Source of the DNA: Punica granatum
Taxonomy: Eukaryota; Streptophyta; Magnoliopsida; Myrtales; Lythraceae
NCBI RefSeq assembly: GCF_007655135.1
Contig: NC_045133.1
Coordinates: 248,001 to 312,000, forward strand
Direction of reading: 5' to 3'
Length of the DNA: 64,000 bases
The notes under the pieces were generated by a model. That model made no database searches. It was not told the DNA's origin and was given only the letters and a program-made list of their open reading frames with translations. Made by a program: the position numbers and the translations under genes. Numbering within the stretch: position 1 is the first letter of the stretch; each line of letters begins with the position of its first letter. Below, piece after piece: positions 11,582 to 22,834 of the stretch.

Positions 11582-13331
11582 TTAAGCAGAACAAGGACTT
11601 TGCCAAGTCGATGTATCCGCAATAAGATCACGTAGCTGATCTATGAGAAGCTTGAGATAGTAGTTCTTCTTCTCCAGCTCCTGAAACAAACCATACAAAA
11701 TCCAGTGAGGATATGTTGTTGAATTTCACGAAATGAAGACAGAAACCAACACCACTGTAATATGCAACTGGGGTTTATGAAAATTCATTCAGTACCAAAA
11801 TGGGCAAGTCTAGAATCAATGAGCCACTGCCACGGTACAATTGTACGTAAAACCAATAAAAGAGTGCATCTCTCCCTAGATTGGAGTCACGGACGATATA
11901 TAACTAGTAACCTCGATTGTATCTTTCTTCTCTTATGAAATTCAGAGTTTGATGAAAAGAGCGCTGGATTTTCACTTCTCTTCAACCAATGAAAGAGTTT
12001 AGAATATATATAGTATAGGAAGGATATGATCTCGATTTGCACCAGCGTTGGACAAGACGAGAGTTGAATGTCTGGCACTTGTCCCGCACTGAGTTGGGAA
12101 GAATAAAGTTGAAACAAAAGTATAACTTAAATTGCATAAAACTTGAAAGATAGTGAAAAGAAAAGGGGGGGGGGGGGGGGGGGGGGGGGTGGGGAAGGGG
12201 AAGAGAGTCCGGAAAGGAAACAACATCAAATCAAGCACCTTTCTTAGGTTTGCTGCACGCTCTTCTAACCTCTCAAGTTCGGTCTCGTCAGCAACTGATG
12301 CACTACCCATAGCCGAACTGGTATCAAATGATCGAGCCTGCATTGTTCAACGGACGGATAAGCTACCGTAAAACAGAAGAAGCAAGTCTTGTGCGGGACA
12401 GCACAGAAAAATAGATGCAGCAGGTAGACGCTGCAGTTAAGTGGCTGCCTTCATTACCATACAATGACATCCTGTACAGTGTCCACCACACCATGTGAAT
12501 GAGATCAAATGACCAGAACAAATGGCAACTTAACTACTACCAGGAGCATATAGCAGCCTAAGGCAAAGCCGCCTCATTAAGAAGATTTGTTCAAGCTCAG
12601 CGAGACCAGACGATATCTTTACCCTTTCAACGAATTTGCTCAAAACTTTGGAATATCCGGAATATGGAAACTGCATGCAATCAATCAATCAATCAATCAA
12701 CTACTTCTTCTGATGCTGATGAGGGGTTGAAATTCACATCTACTGACTGACTGACTGACTACAGAAAGAGCAGTAAAGATGCAACTTTTTCAGGCTGGAA
12801 TTCAAATAGCTCGTCCTGAAATTTACATCAATCAGTAATCCATCCAATGTCAAGCTCGTCGAGAAATTCACTTGACAGTTGGGCATATTGTAACGTCGAG
12901 AGAGAGAGAGAGCTTGACAATGAAGAGGGGCCTAGTAGTACTACCTTTTGGGAGTTTGGGATTGCAGAGAGAACAGCACGAAGAGCAGAGACGCAGCTCT
13001 TATAACGGAGGCGAGCTTCTTCTAGGGCACCTCCACCTCCTCCAGCTACTCCTCCTCCGGAACCGGAGGTATTATCAGGGTGATAGGTGGAGTCAGAAGA
13101 GGAGTCCCCGTTGCCACTGTTGATAGGGAGGACGGGGTGGCCGTTGGAGGAGGAGGAGGAGGAGGACCAGAGGGCCGGGTTGCAGAGCTCGTCCTTCATG
13201 GAGGTGAGGACATGGAATGCCGCCTCCACGGTTTCTTCGAGATGCCTCTGACCTTCGACAGCCAGCTCCTGGGTGCTCTTGGGGCTCGTTATGATGGTGG
13301 CACTCCTGCTCATCAAGTTCTTCTCTTCCAT
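11582..13331 (-). CDS. MED30: Mediator complex subunit 30 (plant MED30)
   Basis: Three minus-strand exons, 13331-12945, 12337-12239 and 11680-11582, are all phase 0 and total 585 nt, 194 residues. Exon 1 opens MEEKN and carries [18 protein letters not shown] and [11 protein letters not shown], then a Ser/Gly-rich spacer and [24 protein letters not shown]. Exons 2 and 3 make a charged helix ([14 protein letters not shown], then [20 protein letters not shown]) ending [10 protein letters not shown]. Those blocks match the plant MED30 head-module subunit, which acts in the nucleus to link regulators with RNA polymerase II. Intron 2 contains a run of 25 G on the plus strand. The start lies 645 bp from that of the divergent DUF1499 gene, so the two probably share a promoter region. 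Confidence 0.9.
12165..12189. repeat. G25 homopolymer in MED30 intron 2
   Basis: Twenty-five consecutive G on the plus strand, followed by T and more G-rich sequence (GGGGAAGGGG). It lies inside an intron of the minus-strand MED30 gene, so the transcript would carry C25. The length may be an assembly estimate. Confidence 0.85.
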
Positions 13332-13976
13332 TAAATTAAATTAATTAGAAGATTCTTCCTTCTTTTCTTCTTCTGCGAATCGATCGGATCCCGAACAGAA
13401 CGAAACAGAAAGATGAAATCAGACAGCAGTCGCAGCGGCAGGCAGCGCTCTTCTTCTGTTGATGATTGTTGAAGTTGAAAGTGGATTTTAGGGGAAGTGG
13501 AACATTACAAACAAGAAGAAGAGGAAGAAGGAAGAACGAAGAAGAATTGATTAACCCAAAAAAAAAATAAAAATGGCATCAAATCAAATGGGCCGTGTTT
13601 TTAAACGGGCCTAGTTCGGTGGGTTGGGGCTTGTCATCACTAATTAATTAATATTTATTTATTATATCACTCTCTCCGGGCTTGAGAGGAAATGAAAGGG
13701 AGACAGTCAGTACAAGACAAGAAAAGAAAAGAAAAGAAAATTAAATAAAGAAATATATAAATTTTATCGATAAAAATTAAATTTATAATTTTTTTAATTA
13801 ACAAGATGAGACGAGGGAGAAATGAAATTTAGATGACGCGGACGTGTGTCTTATTGAGTGGAGCGGAGCGGAGTGCTGTGCTGAGGGCGAGCTGGGGGGG
13901 AGAAGAGAACGCAACGGCAATGGCAATGGCAATGGCAATGGAATAACTTTAACTACCCTTACCAGCCTTAGCCTTG
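13332..13976. promoter_or_regulatory. divergent promoter region between MED30 and the DUF1499 gene
   Basis: 645 bp separate two opposite start codons. It holds purine-rich and GAAAA runs (about 13723-13740), an AT-rich centre, and a (GGCAAT)n hexamer run at about 13917-13942 just before the DUF1499 start. I inferred promoter function from position only; no specific factor site was assigned. Confidence 0.45.
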
Positions 13977-15105
13977 ATGACGACGACGATTCTTCTCTCT
14001 TCTCTGATTCCTTCCACCACCTGGAGCTGGAGGTGGAGGCCCAGTTCCTCTTCCTCCTGCAAATGCAAATGCAATTGCAATTGCAATTACCCCCACAATA
14101 GTCGCCCCCTCAACCTCAAAGTCAAAGCGGCTGCTTCAGCTCTGCTGCAGCCACCGACCTCGACCTCAACCTCAACCTCTAGCTCAAAACCGACTCCTTT
14201 CCCCGCTCTCCTCTCTCTCGCCCTCGCCCTCACCTTGAGCTCCAGCTCTCCCCTGCCTTCTCTGGCCATCCCTTCTCTTAGCTTTCAGCCCTCCCCTCCC
14301 CTTCCCACCACTCCCTTCTCCCAGTCCAAGAATCAGCCCCTCGGCCTCCAAGATGATGGGTGCGTTTGCTTTGCTTCAGTGCGTGTGCAAAATTTTTGCC
14401 TGTTTTCTGATATTGCTCTATCTATCTATCTATCTATCTATGTATCCATTAAATTTTGCTTCTTTTTTTTTTTTGTTGTTGTTTCTTCACCTGAACTGAA
14501 ATGCTCTCCTTTCCAGGAAGATCCGACCTTGCCCGTCTACGAACCCCGGTTGCGTATCCACAAATCCAAAGTCGTCGTCTTTCGCATTCCCATGGAGAAT
14601 CCCTGACACTTCCACCGGAGATGCCGTCCAGGTTCCACAGAGCAACAGCATTAGTCAGTCGTGTATTACTTTGTTGGCTACCGAGCACCTTCTAATTCAT
14701 TTGAGCATCATTGGGTCTTCTTTTCTGCAGAAACTAAAAGAAGCTATCTTGAAAACTCAAAAGAATCCGAATATCGAGGTTGCTGAAGATACCCCGTACG
14801 GTAATTATTTTATCCCAACTGATACGATCAGATATATGAAAGATTTGTGATATAGATGCTTTTATAAAACTGAACTGAACACAGGCCAATACTTGCGAGC
14901 TGAAGTTGATGGAGGATTTGGCAGAGATGTGTTGGAGTTCTTGGTGAGAGGAGATGTGGTTGCTTATAGGACTATGGCCACAAAAGTGACCTATGTTTAC
15001 CCATTCACTACTGCTTTAGGTGACTCTAAGGGTCAAGAAGAACGAATGAAGAAAATCATGGATGAGCTGGGCTGGTATGCTCCTAGCTTTGATTCCATGG
15101 ATTGA
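13977..15105 (+). CDS. plastid-targeted DUF1499 family protein
   Basis: Exons 13977-14359, 14517-14631, 14731-14800 and 14885-15105 give 789 nt, 262 residues. Residues 1 to about 75 are rich in Ser, Thr and Pro and poor in acids, as in a chloroplast transit peptide. A hydrophobic stretch (ALLSLALALTLS) ends near SLAIPS, which would suit a thylakoid-lumen signal. The mature part has the DUF1499 hallmark RPCPSTNPGCVSTNP followed by FAFPWRIP, then VEFL-type strands, ending GWYAPSFDSMD. The function of DUF1499 proteins is not settled. An alternative upstream frame from 13844 is unlikely because it lacks transit features and runs out of frame with exon 2. It is divergent from MED30. The domain is clear; the location is inferred. 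Confidence 0.85.
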
Positions 15106-16697
15106 GGCTGCAGCCAGTTCACTGAAACTTGTAGTCAATAGATAGATGAAATTCATCGGCTTGTTGTCCTGTATGTCCATTGCCTGCAACTGCTTCTGCT
15201 ACACACACTGTTGAGCTACGCACGCTTGCTTTGTATGAGGGCCAGCTTGTTGCTGTGCAGTCGCTTGCAATTCATAGTGTGCAAAGGCCTCACTTTCTTG
15301 TCTCTTGCTATTCCTCTACGTGAGTGGTTATAATATAATATTTGATTTCTATTCTATCGTGGCCTAGATCTCTTGGGGCATACGCATATCTCCCCAGCTC
15401 CTGAGTAAATTTTACTCTGTAGGCCTGAGCCAAGCATCTACGGAGTCGTCAGGATATGAAACTTCTTTTTGTTTTTTCAATAAATAATATGGGCTGCTCT
15501 GTATGTGTTCTTGGTAATGTAATCCCACAACCGGATTTAGCTGATCCTCATATTCGGGACAAGTGCACTGGCTGTGCATGGACCTGCATGTTCTTAAATG
15601 ATGGGGCAGAGGAAATATGGCCATCGTTTTGATGGCAACAGAGCGAGTTTATTGATGAAAGTTGGGAAGGAAGAAGACTTACTAATTAATGGCACGCAGC
15701 GCAATGTTTTTGAGCAAGGGTTCTTTTCCCTGTACGTGTTCTTTTTTTTTTTTTTTTGTGAGAAGACAGATAGGTCGTCGTCAAATCAATTTGTCTGTGT
15801 TCCAGAGAAGTTGCAAATTTTTACTCATGGAGTTGCTTTTCACTGACCATCCTTTTTGAAGGACCGGGAAAGAAGAGACTCCTTCACTAGCTGGAAGAAA
15901 GAAGTGAAAATATGAATGATTTAGAAAATCACAATTAGTTAGCTGAGTCGTGAGGAGCTGGATAGCCCGACTAAAATGATGCTCAAATGATGTAGACCGC
16001 TATAGCATAGCTGAGTAAACAAACCTTAATATAGGGCTGATGTTGACTGCAAAAGTTCTACCTGTTTCTGCATTATTGACTGGAGGCTGCCAAACTTATC
16101 AATAAAAAGATCTCAGAATTTCCTTCCCTTTTTTTTTCTTTTTTTTTTTCCGTGGTGGCCGGCGAATCAAGCTTCGCATTAATTCAGCAGATGATAGCTG
16201 ATAAATCCTAGTCATGCACGGGAAGTTTATTTCTTTATCAGAATATCAATAATAATCTCTATACTTATTTCATATCGAAGTTGCATTACTTACATATGGC
16301 CCAATAAGAAAAGAAAGGAAATAAACTAAGTCTTGCTTGTCCTTGTCCAAGTGAAGAGACCAGTGATCATTGACAATTTACTAAAAGAATTGTTTCTGCT
16401 AAATTATTTAAGGTTCAACAGTGTTATAGATTCGCAATGATATTATTGCTAAAATATCTGCATCTGCATGCCTTTTTCTTGTCCGAGATCAGCTGAAAGG
16501 CAGATCCTGGAATAAGTCGAACAAAAATTGTCCCTGGCACAGAGACTAGTAGCTTCCACAGTCAGTCTCTCTTCCCATTGTATAAGTATTTCAGCTCTTG
16601 TTACTTTGAATCTGCTGATGGTGTTGAGCTTGCTCTCCCATGTACTTTGATCCAAAGTCAAGTTGGATCCTGTGATAAAGTTGGAAGTAAAAGAAGG
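15106..16697. other. intergenic stretch between the DUF1499 and transporter genes
   Basis: It should include the 3' UTR of the DUF1499 gene and the transporter's leader. T-rich homopolymer runs are at about 15751-15765 and 16130-16150. An in-frame ATG at 16578 could extend the transporter by 40 codons, but that extension does not look like the family's N-terminus. No other gene seen. Confidence 0.5.
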
Positions 16698-19235
16698 ATG
16701 CTGCGAATGCGGGTACCAGCAAAATTCAAGGAATTCTGCAGGAACAGATGGCTAGTATTTGTGTGTGCTATGTGGGTTCAGTCTTGTGCAGGAATCGGGT
16801 ACCTGTTCGGGAGCATATCGCCAGTAATAAAGAGCACCATGGGTTACAACCAGAGACAGGTGGCCCTACTGGGTGTTGCCAAGGACTTGGGGGACAGCAT
16901 CGGATTTGTGGCGGGAAGTTTATGTGAGATCCTGCCCATCTGGGGGATTCTTGCAATCGGGGTGGCCCAGAACTTTGTCGGGTATGGCATGCTTTGGTTG
17001 ATTGTCACCGGAACAGTGCCTTCTCTGCCTCTGTGGGTGGTGAGTTCTATCAGGATCAGCTCCACTTGGTTTTTACGTTGCTCCCTCCTGTTACTTTTCA
17101 GCAGTGTGATTTTCGCATGTCATGTGTTCACAGTGAATGTCATTCATGAAAGTCCAAGCTTCTCTGCTTGGGAGAGGTCTAATGAAAATCCTTCCTACTT
17201 GTTTTTGCTTCTTTTCTTAACTCCCCTTTCTTCTACTATGAATCGCCAGTGATGCTCCGTTGGCATCAAAAATTTTTGTTGTGGAAAACTGGGATGCAGT
17301 ATCAATTATATAGCCAAAACTCTGCATGTAGAATAGTCTGATATATAGACTTGAGAATTGCACATCGTGCTTTGCAGGCTTGTAGAGAATTCCCTTCCTT
17401 AAAACTAATATAAGCTCAGAATTAGTTTTATTCTTTTTCACCATCATGTACATGAGTGGTAGCTCAGAGGATTTCTTCTGCCCTAACAACAAATATTGGC
17501 AAAATTATGGCAAATGCCTGGCAAATTTTTCAGATTAGTATGATGTTCCTCGAGTATCTTGGCATGAACTTACTACTCCATTTCATTTTGTTCTGCTTCG
17601 TGAATTTGGCAACAATTTTCTGCACCAACCTGTTCATACTGGAGAGAATTACTGAAGTTAAATCATCTGTCACGCTTTGCAGCTATGCCTTTGTATATTT
17701 GTGGGAACAAATGGGGAAACCTACTTCAACACGGGAGCTCTGGTTTCATGCGTTCACAACTTCCCTAAAAGCCGGGGTCCTGTCGTGGGGATCCTCAAAG
17801 GATTTGCAGGGTTGAGTGGGGCCATATTGACACAAATTTACTTGATGATCAATTTCTCCAGTGAATCATCCTTAATCTTCATGGTGGCTGTCGGGCCCTC
17901 CATTGTTGTCATTGCCCTGATGTTCATCATCAGACCCGTGGCGGGCCATAAACAAGTCAGGCCATCTGATGGTTCGAGCTTCTTATTCACGTAAAGTATC
18001 TGCCTACTCCTCGCAGCTTACATGTTGGGGGTATTGCTGCTCGAGGACTTAGCCAATATTAGTCAGACACTGATCACCATATCGGCGGTCATTCTCATCA
18101 TTTTTATTTTGCTGCCGGTCATAATACCGGTCCTGCTGGTTTTCTTCTCTGAGCCAATTTCATCGTCAGAAGAGAACCTTCTTTCCCATCGTCAACAGAA
18201 TGAACAGCCAGGAAAGTCTCAGCAAGATGGGAACGAGGTCATTCTCAGCGAGGTGGAAGAGGAGAAAACAGAGGAAGTAGATCTGCTACCAGCATTGGAA
18301 AGACAAAAGAGAATAGCACAACTGCAAGCGAAACTTTTCCAGGCAGCTGCAGAAGGAGCGGTGAGGGTGAAAAGGAAGAAGGGGCCTCGCAGAGGGGAGG
18401 ATTTCACCTTGCTCCAGGCCCTAATGAAGGCCGACTTTTGGCTCATGTTTGTTTTGCTTCTGCTGGCTTCTGGTTCTGGTGTCACGGTGATTGATAACCT
18501 TGGTCAAATCTGTGAATCTCTGGGGTATAATGACTACAGTATATTCGTTTCCATGATCAGCATTTGGAACTTCCTTGGCCGAGTCGGTGGTGGTTACTTA
18601 TCAGAGATTGCTGTAAGGTACGCATGCTTGTCGGGAACTTCAGCTACCTCTTCCTGCTGCTTGCTAAACATGATAAATATGTGTGTGCATGTTATTTACT
18701 TCATTGCGTTATACCTACCAGGAATCTTTCCCTCCCAAGACCAGTAGCCATGGCAGTTTTTCAGCTTCTTATGGCAATTGGACTCCTATACTCCGCATTG
18801 GCTTGGCCCGGGGAAATTTACGTCTTGACAGTGCTGATCGGGCTGGGGTATGGGGCCCACTGGGCAATCATACCAGCTTCCGCATCCGAGTTGTTCGGCT
18901 TGAAAAGTTTCGGTGCTTTGTATAATTTTCTCACTCTAGCCAGTCCTGCTGGATCACTAGTATTCTCTGGTGTTATTGCTAGTGGTTTCTATGACTATTA
19001 CGCGGAAAAGCAAGCTGCCCTCTCCTTCCAGATTCAAAACTTGGACTTGGAGCCAGTACTAGTTGGAATCTCTCTCCGGGACGATGACTCGCTTACCTGC
19101 ACTGGTTCCATATGTTACTCCATCACTTTCGGGATCCTGTCAGGATTCTGTATTATTGCAATGGCGTTTAGCCTGATTGTTGTGTATCGAACAAAAGGTG
19201 TCTACGCCCAGCTCTACGGAGTGACCCGTAACTGA
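16698..19235 (+). pseudogene. nodulin-like major-facilitator transporter (NFD4-like), interrupted by an in-frame stop
   Basis: Exons 16698-17039, 17683-18617 and 18722-19235 keep one frame for 597 codons, the normal size of plant nodulin-like/NFD4 membrane proteins. The N-terminal nodulin-like domain (FVCAMWVQSCAGIGYLFG, GYNQRQVALLGVAKDLGD, FVGTNGETYFNTGALVSCV) precedes a central acidic loop (EVEEEKTEEVDLLPALERQKR). The MFS half follows (DNLGQICESLGY, SMISIWNFLGRVGGGY, GAHWAIIPASASELFG). The frame carries TAA at 17992-17994, between LFT and SICLLLAAYMLG, where the family normally has Tyr. The product would stop after 217 residues. The rest is clean, so this is either a recent nonsense mutation or a base error. 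Members are predicted multi-pass membrane proteins of mostly unknown substrate. Confidence 0.8.
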
Positions 19236-20350
19236 AGGGAGTATGAAAATCTATCTCACCTAACAAACCCATGCGTGGTTGCTAACGGATTTTAACTTTC
19301 TTTGTCTGGTGAAAATTCAGATTTGTAAACGAGTAAAGATAGGATCGTAAACAGGAAAAAGCTGGACTCAGTTACCGTGGGGTCCAAGCAAAACGCTTTG
19401 AGGATTGCTCATCTTGAGACGATTCTTCCCGATAAGTCATATATATCGTTTCATTTATTTATGGTTTATTTCTTTTCATTTTGGCCAACACATTTGTTTT
19501 ATGGGGGGGGGTCGGTTCATGCATCTGCTTCTGATTCCTTCGACGGCAAATTAACCGTTGCATTGGCATTATTTAGCGGCTTAATTAGCGAAATGGAATA
19601 AAATATCTTAATTAGCTCCTCAATTAAATGATTTTTTTTTTTTTAAAAATAATAATAATAATAATAATTCTCGAACAAATCTTCATTTTGTGTCGTCTAT
19701 GACAATTCCTCCTTTTGGGCTGTCTAGGACTGCTTACGACTCCTTTACCAACTCCAGCGTTACCGAACCATCTGCCTACTCGTCCCAGCGCCGGTTTTGC
19801 CGACACCATCCGCTTTCTTGCCTCAGCTTCGGTGTTTCGACCACGTCCTTCAACTCCATCACTCTCAATTACTTGTCTGCATTGCAACGCCTCCATCTCG
19901 CCTAAGTGCCAACGATGCCGCCCGCCATCATCGGGGTTCTTCAGCTCTTCACCATTTCTGTTTCTTTCTATCTATGTGCCTCGCCTCCACCTCCCTCCAA
20001 GAGCACTGTGGCTATGTGTCATTGGTTTGTTGATTTGATCGGTCCCGGGTAAGGACGATGCTGCTCTGTTTCTGTCATTTTGTAATCTAGCTTTGCTAAG
20101 CAGTGAGATGGTTAGGTTTTGGTGAATTTCAAGAAAGTTTAGCAATGCCAAAAGTTCCGATTGAAGTGCCTAAGGAAAGAGTTGAATGAATGGGCTGTGA
20201 AACATCTATTTTCTTCTTAGATGGTGTTCTGTGAAACATCTACTCCATCTCTGTTTGAATTCGTACTCGTCGCTTTATGAAGGCATTTTTTTTCTCCCAT
20301 AATTTCTACAATGCCTCCTCTTAGAAAAAGAAACTCTTCACATCGGTCTC

Positions 20351-20381
<31 letters not shown>

Positions 20382-21251
20382 ATAAATAAAATCGGTGGAA
20401 ATTTCATTCTCTCTGTTTCTCTCCAGACTTTTTGCCCCTTTACTGGTGTCTTGTGGTTCTCTCTTCGCTCTTCTTCTTTCAGTGGGAATAAATGGGGCAA
20501 ACCGAACCTGCTTCAATCGTAGAAAGGCAAGAGAAAGCAAGACATTGACGAATTCATCAACAGGTGCTTGTTGATGAAGGGAGATCAACCGCTGCGGCTC
20601 CAGGCGACGGATGCAAGGTGATTTTTATGCAATGGCAAGGCATACCATTTGAGCGTTTCTACCAAGAATGAAAGGATGTTGAGGATTTCAGTAACATCTC
20701 AAGGACAACTACTTCAGCTCAACAAAGGATTTCAGTAGTTTTTTCGGAGTAAGCCCTTCTTTACCTGTGCAAATAGTTATGTGAACTCTGAGCACGCATG
20801 CACCCATTATCACAACCGAGGGCAAACTATTCATGAGGCTGCTCGGGCTATCAACAACGATTTGAGCTAGAAAGTTCATCAAAAGCGTGCACTTTAAAAG
20901 CAAAAATAATTTGAAAAATTCAAAACGTTCACTCTGTCGACTCTCATTTATTGCTTCTTAATGATAAGGTTTGTTTTCTTTTTTAAGGGCAGTTGGCGCA
21001 CCAACGGGTCTAGTGAGCTTGGTCGAGCAGTAGCCGTGCATGCACTGGGAAAGAGACATATACTGTTTCTTTTAGGTCATTTTCATCTCTCTTTTCTGTC
21101 AGAAGATGGTATGTACTGTATATGTGTACATAGTCGATGGCATATCCTGTCGATATAGTAGAAAGGTAAGAAAACATATGCTACAATTCATTTGTTTGGT
21201 TACTTTGGACCTTGAAATCTTACTGATAATGGTTTTTTTTTTTCCCAAACC
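19236..21251. other. gene-less stretch downstream of the transporter
   Basis: I see no supportable gene. It contains a G8 run near 19504, an AAT microsatellite near 19649-19668, and T/CTTTT runs near 20357-20385. Parts of 20500-20640 translate without many stops (EFINRCLLMKGDQPLRLQ on +), vaguely like an F-box/LRR protein, but no domain holds together. Confidence 0.4.
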
Positions 21252-21383
21252 ATGGTATCTCGTGGTGGACGTTCATCAGAAAATGGATCCTCTATCATCA
21301 CCGAGAAAGAGTCAGGCAGTCTCAAACTTACAGCTGGGGTGTTTGGTCTTGCGGGAGCACTCATCTTGAACCCCATTTCTTGA
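21252..21383 (+). CDS. possible 43-residue membrane-anchored protein or exon
   Basis: A short frame from ATG 21252 to TGA 21381-21383. It has a polar Ser/Gly/Arg N-terminus (MVSRGGRSSENGSS) and acidic stretch, then a hydrophobic segment SLKLTAGVFGLAGALILNPIS. The start lies after a T-rich tract ending in CCCAAACC, which could equally be a splice acceptor region. I do not recognise the family. It may be a real microprotein, one exon of a larger gene, or chance. Confidence 0.25.
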   Translation: MVSRGGRSSENGSSIITEKESGSLKLTAGVFGLAGALILNPIS

Positions 21384-22834
21384 CTAGCAACAAACAAGAA
21401 AACACGGTACTGTTGATCTCCCGCCTCTTGGGGCTGAGAAAAAAGCTAAAGATTTGTCCATTTTCATTGGGATTTGTCTTCTAAGGACAATTTAATGTCA
21501 AGCTGTGTTTTTCTTTGTGTTAGTATAAGGATAGTATTGGATTGGTGGAGTTGTTCCCGGCAATGTTTATTCACTTGTGGAATTCTAATTCTCGACAATT
21601 TTCTCATCTGTGTTAACAGTGAAAATGGAAACAAGAACTGAGTATACTTGAGCTTTAAGGGGGAAATATTGATAATAGAGGATCTTTATGATATTAAGAC
21701 TTTTAAAAAAAATTGATGGACGGTCCGAATTTTTGGATTATTTGTTACATATATCTCTTTTGGAATTTCGACTATTTATACTTTATGCAAATATTAGTAT
21801 ATAATTGATGTTGCCATCGATGGACTGCACCATGAAAGCATCAACATACTTTTCTCAGATATATACGCCGTTCACACTATTCTCTCAGTCAACTACTCAA
21901 TCCGTAGGAGGTCATGTGAGATCTTACAATATGAAGCCGTGATGCACGCTTTCGGAGCCCTCTTCGAGTCAGAGGAGTTCAAAAAGATATGGTTCCATTT
22001 TGCAAGAAGTTCAGCGGTCAAGTCCCTGGTTCCTAATAAGTACATGGCGGAGGATGATGAAACTTTATGGCCTCTAATAAATAAATTGAGTGTGTTTGAG
22101 GGCACGCAGTACTGTTATAGATCAAATTACTATCATAAAATCGATAAATTTGGCATCCTCATTTACATATATCCAAGTATTAATTATGTAACGTCCCGCG
22201 CAACGCTCGGGTCAATTGGCTAGTTTATTGTAATGTAAAGGCATTAGAACATGCATGGAAAGCTACGCTTGAGGTCTGTCATTTTGGAAGTGGATTCCAA
22301 TATGGCTCGTCGACTCAACATAGGGGAAAAAACAGCGTGCTTCCCATCTCTCATCGACGGTTGAATTGAATCTATCTATGAACTGCCTCAGAGGAGTGGA
22401 ATTTGCAATTGGTCCAATAAGTGCTCGGATTGGCTTGGACGTCTCTGTCTACTGCTTGTAATCCTACCAAATCAAAAGGACCAAAATTTTTTAGGACCTT
22501 TTTTACTTTTAGAGAAGTAATTCTCGTTTTACTTCTCTACTTTTTTTCCTTCTCGAAATTTATTTCTCCATTGAAAAATATAAAAATACATTTACTAACA
22601 TAAAAGTTAAAAAAAATCATAATTCACAGTAAATCAATCACTAATTTAGTATTGATGCTCAAATCTTGTAGAAATAAATGACTTAATAAATAAGAAAGGA
22701 AATTCATAAATTAAAAAATTACAAAATAAAAGAATTGGCTAATGAAAAATTAGAGAATGAAAAAAGAGCTTTTTCTAATCTCTATACGAATTTGAATAGT
22801 GAAAAAGAAAATTTTCTTAGAAAAATCATTTCAA
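21384..22834. other. AT-rich stretch with a Helitron 3' end
   Basis: Apart from the candidate Helitron terminus at about 22195-22223 and the coding-like fragment before it, I see no gene. From about 22500 the DNA becomes extremely AT-rich, leading into the Helitron at 22835. Confidence 0.45.
21935..22223 (+). mobile_element. 3' part of a putative Helitron carrying a coding-like fragment
   Basis: The block ends with a hairpin at 22195-22211 (CCCG-C-GC, loop AAC, GC-T-CGGG), then CTAG at 22220-22223 and a flanking T. That is the canonical 3' terminus of a plant Helitron inserted between A and T. Just inside, from about 21939, a frame with ordinary coding composition runs about 55 residues (for example FARSSAVKSLVPNKYMAEDD) before degenerating; I could not identify its source gene. 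I did not locate a secure 5' TC end, so the start is arbitrary. Confidence 0.5.

Noticed and set aside
12828..12944. Extension of MED30 exon 1 past GTAGTA
   Set aside because: The reading ([11 protein letters not shown]...) is not MED30-like; splicing at 12945 joins SQK to ARSFD and keeps phase 0.
13844..14101. Upstream plus-strand frame as start of the DUF1499 gene
   Set aside because: It is built on GGCAAT and GCAATT repeats and is out of frame with exon 2.
16578..16697. Extended N-terminus for the transporter gene
   Set aside because: The added residues are not like the family N-terminus, while ATG 16698 opens directly with the typical short basic leader before the first membrane segment.
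17991..18016. 26-nt intron (GTAAAG...GCAG) that would remove the transporter's TAA
   Set aside because: Far below the size of plant introns and would shift the frame.
20500..20640. F-box/LRR-like translation (EFINRCLLMKGDQPL)
   Set aside because: Only a short stretch, no F-box or repeat motif nearby and stops on both sides; not enough to call even a pseudogene.
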